Below, in pieces: positions 1 through 10,510 of a DNA stretch of 64,000 nucleotides. The translations under genes were made by a program, and so were the position numbers. The notes beneath the pieces were generated by a model. It saw only the letters and a list, made by a program, of their open reading frames with translations, did no database searches and had not been told where the DNA came from. How positions within the stretch are numbered: position 1 is the first letter of the stretch; every line of letters begins with the position of its first letter. The DNA is from Paraspadella gotoi (lineage: Eukaryota; Chaetognatha), in assembly GCA_051294375.1 (NCBI GenBank), contig CM119269.1, positions 7,933,225 to 7,997,224 on the forward strand, read 5' to 3'.

Positions 1-2975
1 AGTCGCGGAAAGACGGTTCACGTCTCAATCAGCGCCGCTGAATTCGTCCCCGTCGACGTCCTACGCAACGAAGACGCTGACGACGCCGCGACCGATTCGC
101 CCGCAAAAACCAAAATCCGCGACCTCCTCAATCCCCACGGTCGTCCCATTAAGATCGTGGAGAGAGCGGACGAGGTTGCGCTCGATGGGCTCGACGAAAT
201 TATGGCGGAGCAAGGTGGGAATTTGTGGGAGGGCAAAGAAACCAAAGACGGCAGCTTTAGCTCTGTAAAAAGCTTCCCGATGATTTTCGATTTTCTACAT
301 TTACAGAATTAGAGACGCTGTTCATTCAAGCCACTCGCGCCCGTCGCCTGGGCGTCACAGGCGATTCGCCCCATCACCCTTCCAGCGACGCCATCTACCG
401 CATCCGACTCTCGCATAGCGACGCCGGTCGCAAATTGCGCGTGGTGGGTCGCCTCGACGTCGTCGACCTCGCGGGAATCCGCGCTGACCCGAATGGAAAC
501 CGCGCCGCCGCCAACGCGCTCGGCGCTGTCGTCGCCACGCTCGGAAATCAGGCGCAAAAGGGAAGGCGGGCGCCGTACAAGGATTCATTTTTGACGCACG
601 CACTGAGCGACGCCTTCGGAGGAAACTCCAGAACTGTGGTAAGGTAGCTGTAGCCGTAGGAGATCAAAGGAGGAAGTATGCAAAAGGGAATGTAAATGTA
701 AACTCTCCCGCGACTTTCCCCGAAGGTTTTTGTCGCCCTGGCTCCCAGTAACAAGGCCGTCGAGGAGATCAAGGCATCGATGAGGTTGGCCAATTTCGCC
801 AAAAACGTCGTAAACCAACCGATCGTCAACGTGGACCAAACGGAGAAAACCATTGATGATCTCAGGTCAAGAGTTGAACCAATGAACTATATGAAACGAT
901 TATTTAAAACTGGACGAAAACGCAGAAATGAAATACTGCGGCGGAGGGACGAGCTTTCCGACGATCACTCGCCGCAACTGAAAACGAGAGAGATTCGTGA
1001 CATGGAGAGGCTCGTGGAAGAATTGCGTCTCGCCAAAAGGACCTCGCTCGACGAGAGGCGGAGACGCTCAGCGGAGGCGGCGAGAGAACGGATCAAGAAT
1101 TTGGCGGCTCTGGGAATGCTGGATTATGTCTTGAGAGGAAGAAAGGGTCAATTAAGGTAAGAATTATTAAGACCCGACGCCAAAAGAGAAATTATCCGGA
1201 AGGTCGTTGCAAGATATTAAGCAGTTGAGAGTTGTAAAAAAAAACTTAACTAGTAACGACTACAGAGTAGTCCTAAGTTTTGAGTTTCAGTTTGAGATAC
1301 TATAATTAAGCCTGCGTAGCTAAAAAAAAGTATTGATAAATACTTATTTTGACTACAGCGAACAACTGGAGGCACGTGTGACTTCCGCCCGAGCAACACG
1401 CGATCTTCTGGCATCGCAGTTTCGCGAACAGCGGAAGAAAGTCGAGGCCGTCAAGGAAGAGCTCGACAAAAAGACAGAAGAATACGGCGCTGCGGTCGCC
1501 GGCGAAGAAGTGGATGATGACGCTATCAAACATCTCGTCGAGGAGATTCACAGCCTCAAAGCGACGAAAGAAAGGGCGGCCGAAGAATTGCGTCGCTTGA
1601 AGGAGGAAAGGCGGAAAGCGCAGGTGTATAAAGAATTGGAGGTTGCTTTATGAAATTGGTACAACCAATATAAAAATTATCAATCCATTTAATAAATAAG
1701 CTATCTTGCCCCTGACTTTGGACAGGCTTTGGTGGTTTAAGGCCTCCATTATTCTTACAAGATAATGACATAGCAGGTCTCTGCAAGCTTTCAATCAACA
1801 CTGTCTCGTATATTCACTCCGAGAGAACCTGGCTTCCTTATCAATGAAGTGGTATTTGAGAGAGAGAAAAAAACTTGGGAACCCTAATTTATCTAAATCG
1901 CTAGTCGTGATATTTAATCATGATTTATCTCTCTGACTCTCATATATGGAGTGATGGAGGCCTTAAACCACCAAAGCCTGTCCAAAATCAGGCGGCAAGA
2001 TTTAAATGAATGGATAATTTTTATATTGGTTGTGCCAATTTCATAAATCCGTCCGTTTTCGTACAGGAAGACGAGCGCGGCTGTCGGGAGGAGGCGCGTT
2101 TCCACAGCAACGAGATGCTGGAAAAAGTTCCGGAAATTCTCCTGCGATCCGAGAAAGAGGAGAGGAAACGACTGGCGAGAGAAAACAAAGAAGAACTGGC
2201 GAAGAAAAGGGAGGATCTGCGAGAACAGACGGAGAAGAAAAAGGCGGAAATGCGTGAGGAAAAGTTGAGCGAAGAAACTGTTCGATTACGGACAGAGTTG
2301 CTCGACATTCAGAGCGAAGCCGTCCTCGCTAAACTTGAGGCGTCTTGTCTGCGGGAAGAGAAGGACCTTATCGAGACACACCTTTGCGGGGGTGAGGATT
2401 TCTTTCTGTACCGAGATTGAGGATGTTGTCTCTCGTAATTCTTTTGTCCGCAGGTCTCAAAAGACATTCTAATCAACTGTTAGAGCTTTCCACTCGTCAC
2501 GCGCAAATATTTCGAGAATACAGACAAGCCTGCGAAAATCAAAAGGTGAAACTGAAACCGATAGTCTGAGAACCAACTTTGTGAGCGACAGAACCAGTTC
2601 CATTTTTTTTCAATGAGCGATAACATCTGTTAATGTTCTGTTAATTTCATCTAATTTTAACAATTTAATTTAATATGTTTCAAATCTAATGAAGTTATGA
2701 CCTAAACTTGCTTATTCGAACTAGGTAAAAAGTATCAAACTAAATATTTATAAAATTAGAAGAAAAACTTCTACAAATTTATATCTTTTCTTATTCTTAA
2801 ATTTAAAACCAACCTAAATTAATTTAATTTCATCTTTCTCCGTCTTCAGATGGCTGTGGATCGTCGGTATCGGGAAATTGTTGAGGAGGCGATTCAAGAC
2901 GCCATCTTTCTTTCTGCCAGGAATTCGGAACTGAAGAGAGAAAACAACGAATTGATACGAAAATTGAAAAGTTAG
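1..2975 (+). CDS. Divergent kinesin-like protein, 3' part (7 exons)
   Basis: The exons are 1-214, 307-638, 726-1156, 1359-1623, 2067-2391, 2454-2545 and 2850-2975. All junctions are GT-AG and keep frame, giving 594 residues; the 5' end lies outside the window. Exons 1-3 follow the second half of a kinesin motor domain: a beta-strand like the family's 'VSYLEIYNE' region (VHVSISAAEFVPVDVL), then DVVDLAG (switch II), NALGAVVATL, APYKDSFLTHAL and FGGNSRTVVFVALAPS, ending with LANFAKNVVNQP. The usual switch I NxxSSRSH reads SPHHPSSDA, and DLAGSE reads DLAGIR, so microtubule-stimulated ATPase activity may be weak or lost. The tail is charged coiled coil (exons 4-7) ending RENNELIRKLKS. The subfamily is uncertain; the tail loosely recalls kinesin-9, but atypical non-motile kinesins are also possible. 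Confidence 0.8.
1648..2047. mobile_element. 400-bp inverted-repeat element (MITE family A) inside a kinesin intron
   Basis: The two arms, about 1648-1750 and 1945-2047, are imperfect reverse complements of each other. Each outer end carries a motif like TTTATGAAATTGG and each inner part reads like GGTGGTTTAAGGCCTCCAT. The element has no coding capacity. It occupies all but 43 nt of the intron at 1624-2066. Partial copies of the same family lie at about 9180, 19193, 21600, 29935 and 41600. Confidence 0.8.
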
Positions 2976-4185
2976 AAAAAAAACCTTCTGATCTGAGAAT
3001 CGGCTAATTTATAAATAAATTATCATGGAATGATTGGAATTATTAAATAACTATTTAGTATATGCGGTAATTTAAACGGCCTATTTGGATGGCAATTGTG
3101 ATAAAGAGCGATAAAATATTCGAATCCATTGTATTCGACACACTTTTAAAAGGCGGTCTACAGTTTGCGATTATAAGGGGAAAAACTGTAGAAAATATTA
3201 GTGTCCGAAAAAAACCAACCAAAAATCTAAAGTTTGAAAGACGTTGAATTTTTTCGGACACGCAATATCTAGCACCAACAAACATATCTTAAAAGCGCAA
3301 AAACATTTAAATGAGACACGATTTTTAATTTTTTTGCAGCCTGAAACAAAAAAGGCATTGTAAGTGTAAAATCCCGATCCCCCAAAAAGCTCGTGCTCGT
3401 TTTATAGTCCACTCGCATCGATATGACTGGTAAAAGTCAACCGGAAGGCAATTGCAATATTCTTCGACTCGTGTCATGCTGCTAATTATAATTCTTAGTT
3501 TGTTTTTTTATCTACAAACTGACACTAAACGGATTGTCTTAAGGGAATAAATTAATTTTATTAGTTTACCCTCAGATGAAAAAATAAAGAACTGCAGGAA
3601 ATTTTTTTTGTTTTAAAAATTCTAAAAATTCTTAAAACAGGGCGTTTGAGAGCAAACCAACTTCCACTAACGAATATTGTATGGTGAGAGAGTAGCAAAA
3701 TTACTTAATTACGAACATATCTGTGCAGTAGGATTTTGTGTCGTCGTTTTTCATTGACCGCTAATTATAATTCAGATGTACCCTAACCGTCCCAGTTTGA
3801 AAACATCGTCCAATCTAAAACAGAAAAATTGAAAAATTTCTGATTTCGATGATTATTCGTTCACTAATAAGTGCGCTTCCCCAGAAGAAAAAAAACCCAT
3901 TACAAACAATCTACTACTGTACAGACGGATTATTATTAATACTAAACAGCATTAATCATGCGGCAAATAGATACGGTGCGAATCTTCGTCAGTTTTCAGT
4001 TTCCGTGGAGGTAATAGGCGGAGAATGTCGACCCACTGACCCTCCAGCCATTGAGCCGCTTGACAAAAAGAAAACAGCGAAGCTCCTTGTCTCTTTCCAC
4101 CCGGATCAACCTTTGACATCCCCTTCCGTGAGTCATTTTCCCCCACTTGCACGTCGACGGAGAGAACCGCCAATATTTCTTCTTT
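2976..4185. other. Intergenic stretch between convergent kinesin and BAG3-like genes
   Basis: This AT-rich DNA separates two genes whose 3' ends face each other. Short open frames here do not look like protein and have no convincing splice context. I see no repeat element or RNA gene in it. Confidence 0.6.
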
Positions 4186-5577
4186 TCAACTTCCTCTCCT
4201 TTCGAGAGAAGAGATTTGATCTTGGATCTCCTTGACCGCCGTCTTCCTGGCCAAGCGGACGTCGTCTTTGCCTTCCGTCTCCACGTTGTCGAGTTTGATC
4301 AACTGTCGCATGAGCATCTCTTCCAGATAGAGATATTGCTTGTCTCCCTTTGGGCCGTCAAAGGCGGCCACCGCCTCCGCCAATTCCCGCGTCCCGCTCC
4401 TCACCGCTTCGATCTTCTCCATAGGCGTCGGTGGTGACGGTGGAGGCGGCGCCGGCTTGGCGGTTTCCGTCTCGCCGGGCGGCACGGTCGGCGTTTCGTC
4501 GTCGTCGACTTTCGGCGCCGGAGCTTCTTCCTCGATCTTCTCGCTTCGAACGACTTTGGCGGGGAGCGGGATCGGGACGCTGGGATCGCGAGGAGGTGAG
4601 GACGTCGGAGGCGGAGGGGGCGGCGCCTCGCGTTCCACGGCGATGGATGGCTGCGTCGGGAGGGAAGTTTGCTTGGGAAGCGCGTGATCCTGCGGCGACG
4701 CCGTCTTCTCTCTGTCGCCGGAGCCAGGTCCGCCGAAGCCCGTCCCGATGAAGCCCGCCCCGCCGCTCGGCAAACGAGCTTCCGTCGTCGTTGTCGGCGG
4801 GGCCGCCGAATAGCTCCGCGAAAACGGCGTTTGGGCACCGTTGGAGGGTTCTGCGGGTTTAGCGCCGGCTGCTCCAGTGGAAGCAGCATTCGTCGCCCGC
4901 ATCACTTTAATAGGAATCTCTCGCGTCCTTTCTTTGGCCGGTCGCGAGCCGGAAGAGGCCGCGCCCACTTCCGGCGACATCCGAGGCGGGTTGGGCGAGA
5001 CCGGGCGTCCCTGAAAGGTCGATGCGAGACGATCGGCGAAGGGCGCTCCGTGACCAAAGTTGGAGGGCGGGAACATGGAGGAAAAGAATTGATCCGCGGT
5101 GCCGAAGCCGGGCATGTCGTCGAACGTGGCGCGACGCTGAGATCCAGGCACGAATGACCGGGAAGAGGCGAATCCTGGGGGTTAATGAAAGGATTTAATT
5201 ACATGGTGAACCAATCGAAACCAAACGGACACACCCACCCATCTACTTCCGGAGCTAAGAATCTCACCCGGTTGTTGAGGCGAAGCGTCTCTGCTCTGCT
5301 GAGAGGCGAATGAGGGGGCGTTTTGTCGCGGAGGTTGTCCGGCGGCGTTGTTGGCGGTGGCGGCGTCGTAGCCCGGAGGTTGCAACCGGCTGGATCCTCG
5401 TGGATCGTTCCACGAAGTGTTTTTGGTGTTGTGATCGATGAAGAAGGGCCAACCCGTCGCCGAATCGAAACGCATTTCCCAACCGGGCGGGAGAGGGTCG
5501 TCGTTTTGCACGGAGATTCGCGGATACGTGGCGCCCGATTGATGAGGCATTGAATGTTGCGTATTGTAGTACGACAT
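4186..5577 (-). CDS. BAG3/Starvin-like co-chaperone with WW and BAG domains
   Basis: Two exons on the minus strand: 5577 down to about 5247 or 5235 (donor ambiguous) and 5174 down to 4186, about 439 residues. Exon 1 encodes a WW domain at residues 27-60 ([18 protein letters not shown] and the distal W-x-D-P-R). The last ~78 residues form a BAG domain ([20 protein letters not shown] through [12 protein letters not shown]), the Hsp70 nucleotide-exchange module. The middle is Pro/Ser-rich, and REIPIKVMR near residue 197 resembles the IPV motifs by which BAG3 binds small heat-shock proteins. The WW-plus-BAG order is diagnostic of BAG3, which acts in cytoplasmic chaperone-assisted autophagy. The ATG at 5577 is the first methionine before the WW domain. 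A long open frame on the opposite strand is a GC-rich shadow. Confidence 0.9.
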
Positions 5578-6461
5578 GATTTTTTAAACGTTTGACGCAC
5601 GAGATAAATAATGAATTTAATCCTCGTCAAACGCGTCTTAAATCGACCACGCTTTTTCGGGACGTTACGCGAAAGACTATGACGTGAACTAGAAGGCTCT
5701 CGACATTTCCTCTCGCCGAAATTTCAGTGATTTTCTAGAAGAAACTGGAGATCCTTGTCAGAGGGCGGCACCGACTGTGAAGAAACTATGAACGACAAAT
5801 GAGCATCGAGCATCGATTGAAACTAATTTTTAATATGTAGATTTGGATATAACTAAACATTTTTTTTTATTTTTGGAAATTGACTATGTCGTATGTGCAA
5901 TTATGCAATATAAAAAAATTGCGAAGTGAATTACCTAATGTAAGCCAATTTAGATAGTCAAAACTTTGTCAATCTTCTTCTGAATTAATTTTTATAAATT
6001 TCTTAGTAGTTTTCTTCAATGATTTAATTTTAAGAACACAAATACAAAATAAAGTACTCCTGTTGTTAAAATAGATCGCTAATTTAAGATTAGAAGCTCA
6101 TTCAGGGAAAATCATATTTTACTCAGCCTTTAGCCTGAGAATGAATGATGAATTGATTAATAGGATCGGTTGATGAATTGTTTGATTGATTTATTGATTG
6201 ATTGATTACCTCCTTTCGATCCCGTTTTCAACAGGGTCAGCAAAAATAATAATGATGGCTTAAACTTAAATTAAAGGGACTTAAACATTGCAGGGACTTT
6301 TATGATGATTGTGGTGTTGATTAATATGATGATGATGAAGTAATTAAATGAGTGAGAACTGTAGTTAATAAAAACTTAATATGATTACCTTTCAAGAGGT
6401 TTAATATTTAAAGGAATTCTGTCAGTAAAGAGTTCTCGCGCTCTCAAAATTCCCCTTGCAG

Positions 6462-6594
6462 TGGCTCGTCGACGGTGAGTCTCGTCGAAAAGATCAGGGA
6501 AGATTTCCAAGAATATGAATACGAAGTTTTTCCCCATTCCAGCTATTATACTTATCTTACTCGAATAATACCAAAAGAGTATTCGAAAAATTGA
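6462..6594 (+). CDS. Possible orphan terminal exon, product unknown
   Basis: A good acceptor (CCCCTTGCAG) precedes an open frame of 43 codons that ends in TGA. It reads like real protein (SLVEKIREDFQEYEYEVFPH) and vaguely resembles the loop after the tubulin GTP-binding motif, but it is too short to assign. A second exon-like piece lies at about 6691-6738, with a start codon and a GTAATT donor. No upstream exon was found, so this may be chance or a pseudogene fragment. Confidence 0.2.
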
Positions 6595-6850
6595 TTGTTC
6601 ATCTTGAGAAAAGTAAAATCAGAAAGTCTAAAACATTCTGCGTGTGTTCCTGATATTCTGAGTACATTTTGAAAGATAAAATGTCGCTTTCTGAGCTCAT
6701 TCTCAACGTTTTCTTCGTCACTTTAAAGAAAGGGAGGTAATTTTTTCATTTTCCGGCTCTTCAGTTCTGATGGGACTAAAAAATAAATGTGACCTTTCAT
6801 GTTTCGTATCATGAGATGTTTAAACGTATGATTTTTATATCTGTTATTTC

Positions 6851-6853
<3 letters not shown>

Positions 6854-6903
<50 letters not shown>
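6854..6903. repeat. (GA)n microsatellite
   Basis: About 25 uninterrupted GA units. The same dinucleotide recurs many times across the window. Confidence 0.95.
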
Positions 6904-6905
<2 letters not shown>

Positions 6906-7522
6906 GCATCCAGAGGAATCACGATTTAATTTTTCAGACGAACTGAGTTAATTAGGTTAAAATGAGTTCATTCCTTTTTGTAGTGTATTTGAGTGTATTT
7001 TTTCCGATTTTACTATTGTCGTAGCTGTATTGTTTTTTTCAGCTCTAATTGCCGAGAATTATAACAGTAACAAACTTTTCCGCCTAATTTATATCTTATA
7101 AAGACTCTAGTTAAATACTATCTCTTGGAGTTGGAGTGTTACTTTCAGTACTCCGGCTCTTTCCGTATCTGCTCTGACATTTCCCTGTTTTCTGTGTCGC
7201 CTTCTGTTTAACACTGGTTTCAATTTTTGATTGTGCCAAAAGTAAAGACGAATTTTTCTGTTGTTCTTCTTGTTTTTTTTATTTATTTTTCAAATGTCTC
7301 AGTCTCATGTCCGCTCTTCGATTATTATCTCTAACCCGCATTCTTTATCGTCGACGAAAAGACAAACCATTTCTGTTTTATATATTCTTCATATTACATA
7401 GGTTCGTTAAGATCAAATTTTCCGCTATCTTTTACTTGGATAGTTTTTTGATTAGTTATATCCGTAAAAACAAAAGTCTCACAACCTGAAATGCGAAACT
7501 AAACAATACTAAACAACTCAGC

Positions 7523-8725
7523 ATGAAGAGGAAGCGTCACCCGGAAAACTCTGTCAAACGTTTTGGAAATTTCAAGTTGTACCTCATTTTGATTATTGCT
7601 GTAATAATGGCGATAGGACTTTACTACAAACGCACGAACATTCCGCAATTTTTTTACAAAGAAATCACAAAATTAATCGACGAAAACGTAACTTCGGTCG
7701 CCTGTCGAAACGATAGCACCGCCCCTGTCGGCGCGAAAAGGAAGAAGGTAATTTTGTTTTGGGTACCCTACTACAGTCTGACCTTCTACGGCTTCGGCCC
7801 CGGCCAAGAGGCCTTCGTCAACAATCGTTGCCCGGTAAGGAACTGCGTGACGACGTCCGACAGACGTCGGCTGCTTCAAGCCGACGCCATCGTCTTTCAC
7901 ATCCGCAATATCGGTCGAACTTCGAATTGGAAAAGCCTCGTCCGTTTTCTCGACGTCCCGCGACGCAAGTTTCCCAAGCAGAGATGGGTGTTCTTTCTCA
8001 AAGAGCCGCCTCCCTACACGGGACTGGCGCTCGCCCCGTTTCGCGGTTTGTTTAACTGGACCATGACTTACCTCAAGGACAGCGATTTCTACGCGCCCTA
8101 CGGGAAGACCTTCCGTAGAGAGACGCCTGATCCAAGCCCATTAGATTGGAGAGTCTATGCTAAACCCAACTCGCCGAGCACCGTAGCTTGGATGGTGTCT
8201 CATTGCTCGACGGCAAGTCACCGCGAAGACTACGTCAAGCAGCTCACCAAGTACATCCCCGTCGACATCTACGGCGGCTGCGGAGACCTCAAGTGTGATC
8301 GAAGGTCGGACCTCCAGTGCTTCGTCGAAGCCTCGAAAAAGTACAAATTTTACTTGTCCTTCGAAAATTCATTGTGCCAGGATTACGTGACGGAGAAACT
8401 GTGGAACATTCTCGCCAAAACGACGATGGTACCGATCGTGTTCGGCGGCGCCGATTATGAGGCCGACGCGCCTCCGAATTCTTTCATCGACGCTCGACGC
8501 TACTCGCCGGAAAAGTTGGCCGATTATCTCAAGCTGCTCGATTCTAACGACGATCTCTACTTGAAATATCACGAGTGGCGGAGAAAGTATTACGTCGTCT
8601 CGTATCCGAACGCAAACGACAACGACGCCTTTTGTCGACTCTGCGCTTCTTTGAACGACGAAAGTTTGACGCCAAAGTGGATTGAGGACATTAATGAATT
8701 TTGGAGCAAGGACAGATGCAGCTGA
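7523..8725 (+). CDS. Alpha-1,3-fucosyltransferase (GT10), single exon
   Basis: An uninterrupted 400-residue frame encodes a type II Golgi membrane protein that would transfer fucose from GDP-fucose in alpha-1,3 linkage to GlcNAc on glycans. There is a short basic cytoplasmic tail, a membrane anchor at residues 18-35 (FKLYLILIIAVIMAIGLYY) and a stem. The catalytic region carries the GT10 hallmarks: WVFFLKEPPP, then FNWTMTYLKDSDFYAPYG at 177-194, and the fucosyltransferase motif KFYLSFENSLCQDYVTEKLW at 275-294, followed by VPIVFGGADYEADAPPNSFI. Cysteines near the end (CRLC, C399) fit the family's disulfides. The length matches animal members and no lesion is seen. The ATG at 7523 directly precedes the basic tail and anchor. 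Core versus antennal specificity cannot be read from sequence. Confidence 0.95.
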   Translation: MKRKRHPENSVKRFGNFKLYLILIIAVIMAIGLYYKRTNIPQFFYKEITKLIDENVTSVACRNDSTAPVGAKRKKVILFWVPYYSLTFYGFGPGQEAFVNNRCPVRNCVTTSDRRRLLQADAIVFHIRNIGRTSNWKSLVRFLDVPRRKFPKQRWVFFLKEPPPYTGLALAPFRGLFNWTMTYLKDSDFYAPYGKTFRRETPDPSPLDWRVYAKPNSPSTVAWMVSHCSTASHREDYVKQLTKYIPVDIYGGCGDLKCDRRSDLQCFVEASKKYKFYLSFENSLCQDYVTEKLWNILAKTTMVPIVFGGADYEADAPPNSFIDARRYSPEKLADYLKLLDSNDDLYLKYHEWRRKYYVVSYPNANDNDAFCRLCASLNDESLTPKWIEDINEFWSKDRCS

Positions 8726-9525
8726 ACATGATTCAATTCTGTTATTATTGCTCTATTTTTTTTTGCATTACTGGTTCTTTTCAAATTTAGGCTTACATGT
8801 TAAAATTTTTATGTATTGGTTATTCGTTTTTATGTGAAAGCGGTTTTTTATGCAAAGGTATTATAAATCTATTGGTAATGTTGCTTAGTTATTTTAATTG
8901 CACAGCTGTTTATTTTTCATAAGGAAGTGGCACTCAATAGCGATGACCCTAAGCCTACATACGGGCATCGAATTAAAACAATCCGATATTTGGCTACTGG
9001 GGCTTTGGCATATCGAAAAGAGGTTAACTGTGAAAATGGCAGAAAGCGTGGACACTGACAAGAGAGGTAGTGATTTTTAATGATTCGTATCATTGTAGTT
9101 GTCGATCCGTTTTTGTCGAATTACATCAGCAATCGATAAACATTATGATTAAGTTTCGCATTAAAGCGAACTTCGTTTCTTTTATGAAATTGGTACAATA
9201 TAAAAATTATCCATTCTTTCCATCCATTCATATCCAATAATTTATTTTACTCATTCGATAAATGCTTCGCGATTTTTCAACAAAAGAACATCAAATGCGT
9301 GAGAGCGAAAAGAGAACGAAAGATCGCCGTAATTTGGTCTCGACTGGCTTGCAACTGTAATCTCTCGTTTTCACATGGTTTCGATGGCCAATTGGTAAAG
9401 TTATACATTCACCGTTTAGGATGTTCCCGTTCGGTTATTTTTTTTTTCTGATTCTTAATATTATGATCACAAACGTAATAAAAAAATCCTCGGGGGGGGG
9501 GGGAAAAGTTTTTCGAATGTTACCC
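8726..9525. other. AT-rich stretch downstream of the fucosyltransferase gene
   Basis: Contains the fucosyltransferase 3' region, a possible first exon at 9036-9065 (ATGGCAGAAAGCG start, donor after AAGAGAG) with no identifiable partner exon, a family-A MITE end at about 9180-9230, and a G run at 9493-9503. Nothing else is recognisable. Confidence 0.4.
9180..9232 (+). mobile_element. MITE family A, terminal fragment
   Basis: Matches the left end of the 1648-2047 element (TTTATGAAATTGGTACAA, then TATAAAAATTATCC), with a short deletion after the ACAA. Confidence 0.65.
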
Positions 9526-9660
9526 TAACCACCCTTAACAGTAACCAACCCTAACTACCCGTAAACCTACCTTACCCTAACCCTAACCACCCCTAATCAT
9601 CACCACCCCTACCCTTAACCACCCCGAACCCTAAATACCCTTAACCAAACCATACCCCGG
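9526..9660. repeat. Interstitial degenerate telomere-like CCCTAA repeats
   Basis: C-rich DNA dominated by CCCTAA, CCCTTAA and ACCACCC variants, with occasional perfect CCCTAACCCTAACC. Too degenerate to be an active telomere. Confidence 0.65.
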
Positions 9661-9672
9661 TTTGATATAAGG

Positions 9673-9892
9673 CGAAGAGACAGTGATAATTGTTATGTGT
9701 TAGTGACAGAACCGTTCAATATAAGCAGTCCCTGAGCTTCGGATCAGGCTGTAACACCATGTTACAGGCGGGTTAAGCGCCCCGTCCCTTTTAACTGCTA
9801 GGCGGCCACCGTGCTTTGGGTTGGGAGGCGAATGACTTGCCTCCGGCACCAATGGCCGCTGATGAACGGTTGGTGGATTATAGTCCACCATA
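9673..9892 (-). mobile_element. Solo LTR of a small LTR retroelement
   Basis: Reverse-complement copy of the 235-bp LTR that flanks the TRIM at 10092-10744. It is bounded by the 4-bp target-site duplication AAGG (9669-9672 and 9893-9896). In its own orientation it starts TATGGTGG and ends CTCTTC plus one changed base. A solo LTR forms when recombination between two LTRs removes the interior. Confidence 0.85.
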
Positions 9893-10091
9893 AAGGAATG
9901 ATATATAATATATAAATATATATAATGATATATGCGAATAAAAAAAAACCAACTGGTATATTTGACGGAAAGGATGTATCAAAATGCTTCATCACCCTGC
10001 TTACAAAAATCGTTAAAAGAATACAAATTTAAAATCAAGCAAAATCGTCATCTTTTTGATTTTGTTAATGTTATGGGCATATAACGAGGAG

Positions 10092-10326
10092 TATGGTGGA
10101 CTAAAATCCACCAACCGTTCATCCAGCGCCATTGGCGCCGGAGGCAAGTCATTCGCCTCCCAACCCAAAGGTTCGGGGTTCTAGCCCGGTGGTCGTCTGG
10201 CAGTTAAGAGGGATGGGGCGCTTAACCCACCTGTAACATGGTGTTACAGCCTGATCCGAAGCTCAGGGACTGCTTATATTTGAACGGTTCTGTCACTAAC
10301 AGATTACAATAATCACTGTCTCTTCA
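10092..10326 (+). repeat. 5' LTR of the TRIM
   Basis: Starts TATGGTGG and ends TTCA. It contains several perfect hairpins: TGGTGGA/TCCACCA at the start, GGAGGC/GCCTCC, and CTGTAACA/TGTTACAG. Confidence 0.85.
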
Positions 10327-10327
10327 T

Positions 10328-10345
10328 TGGTGAGCCCGACTTCCG
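10328..10345 (+). other. Primer-binding site of the TRIM
   Basis: TGGTGAGCCCGACTTCCG differs from the complement of an animal tRNA-Trp 3' end by one base over the first 13 positions. It starts two bases after the LTR end. Confidence 0.7.
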
Positions 10346-10510
10346 AACACAACAGCAACAACACTTTCAGGCGACATGCCTCAACCTGGCGATGCACTTT
10401 CCGCCCACAACAGTTCAGGCGACATGCCTCAACTTGGTGACGAACTTTCCACCAACAACAACAATTCACTGAAGAGACGCAACAGACTTCTCCCTATTGG
10501 AGGGGGGATG

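Larger units (their letters stand above)
5578..7522. other. Divergent intergenic region between BAG3-like and fucosyltransferase genes
   Basis: The two genes are transcribed away from each other, so this 1.9 kb probably holds both promoters. It is AT-rich, with a short TTGATTGATTG run near 6180, a GA repeat at 6854-6903 and one possible orphan exon at 6462-6594. I recognise no specific promoter element. Confidence 0.5.

Noticed and set aside
4669-5157. 162-codon plus-strand frame opposite the BAG3-like gene
   Set aside because: Arg-rich shadow of a GC-rich exon; the minus strand carries clear WW and BAG domains.
9036-9065. Possible first exon (MAESVDTDKR with a GTAGTG donor)
   Set aside because: No partner exon was found in phase with independent support; a short ATG frame beside a GT is expected by chance.
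10092-10326. tRNA-derived SINE (the LTR contains a B-box-like GGTTCTAGCCC)
   Set aside because: Matching LTR pairs, a tRNA-Trp-like primer site, a purine tract and 4-bp target duplications show an LTR element; the tRNA-like fold is poor.
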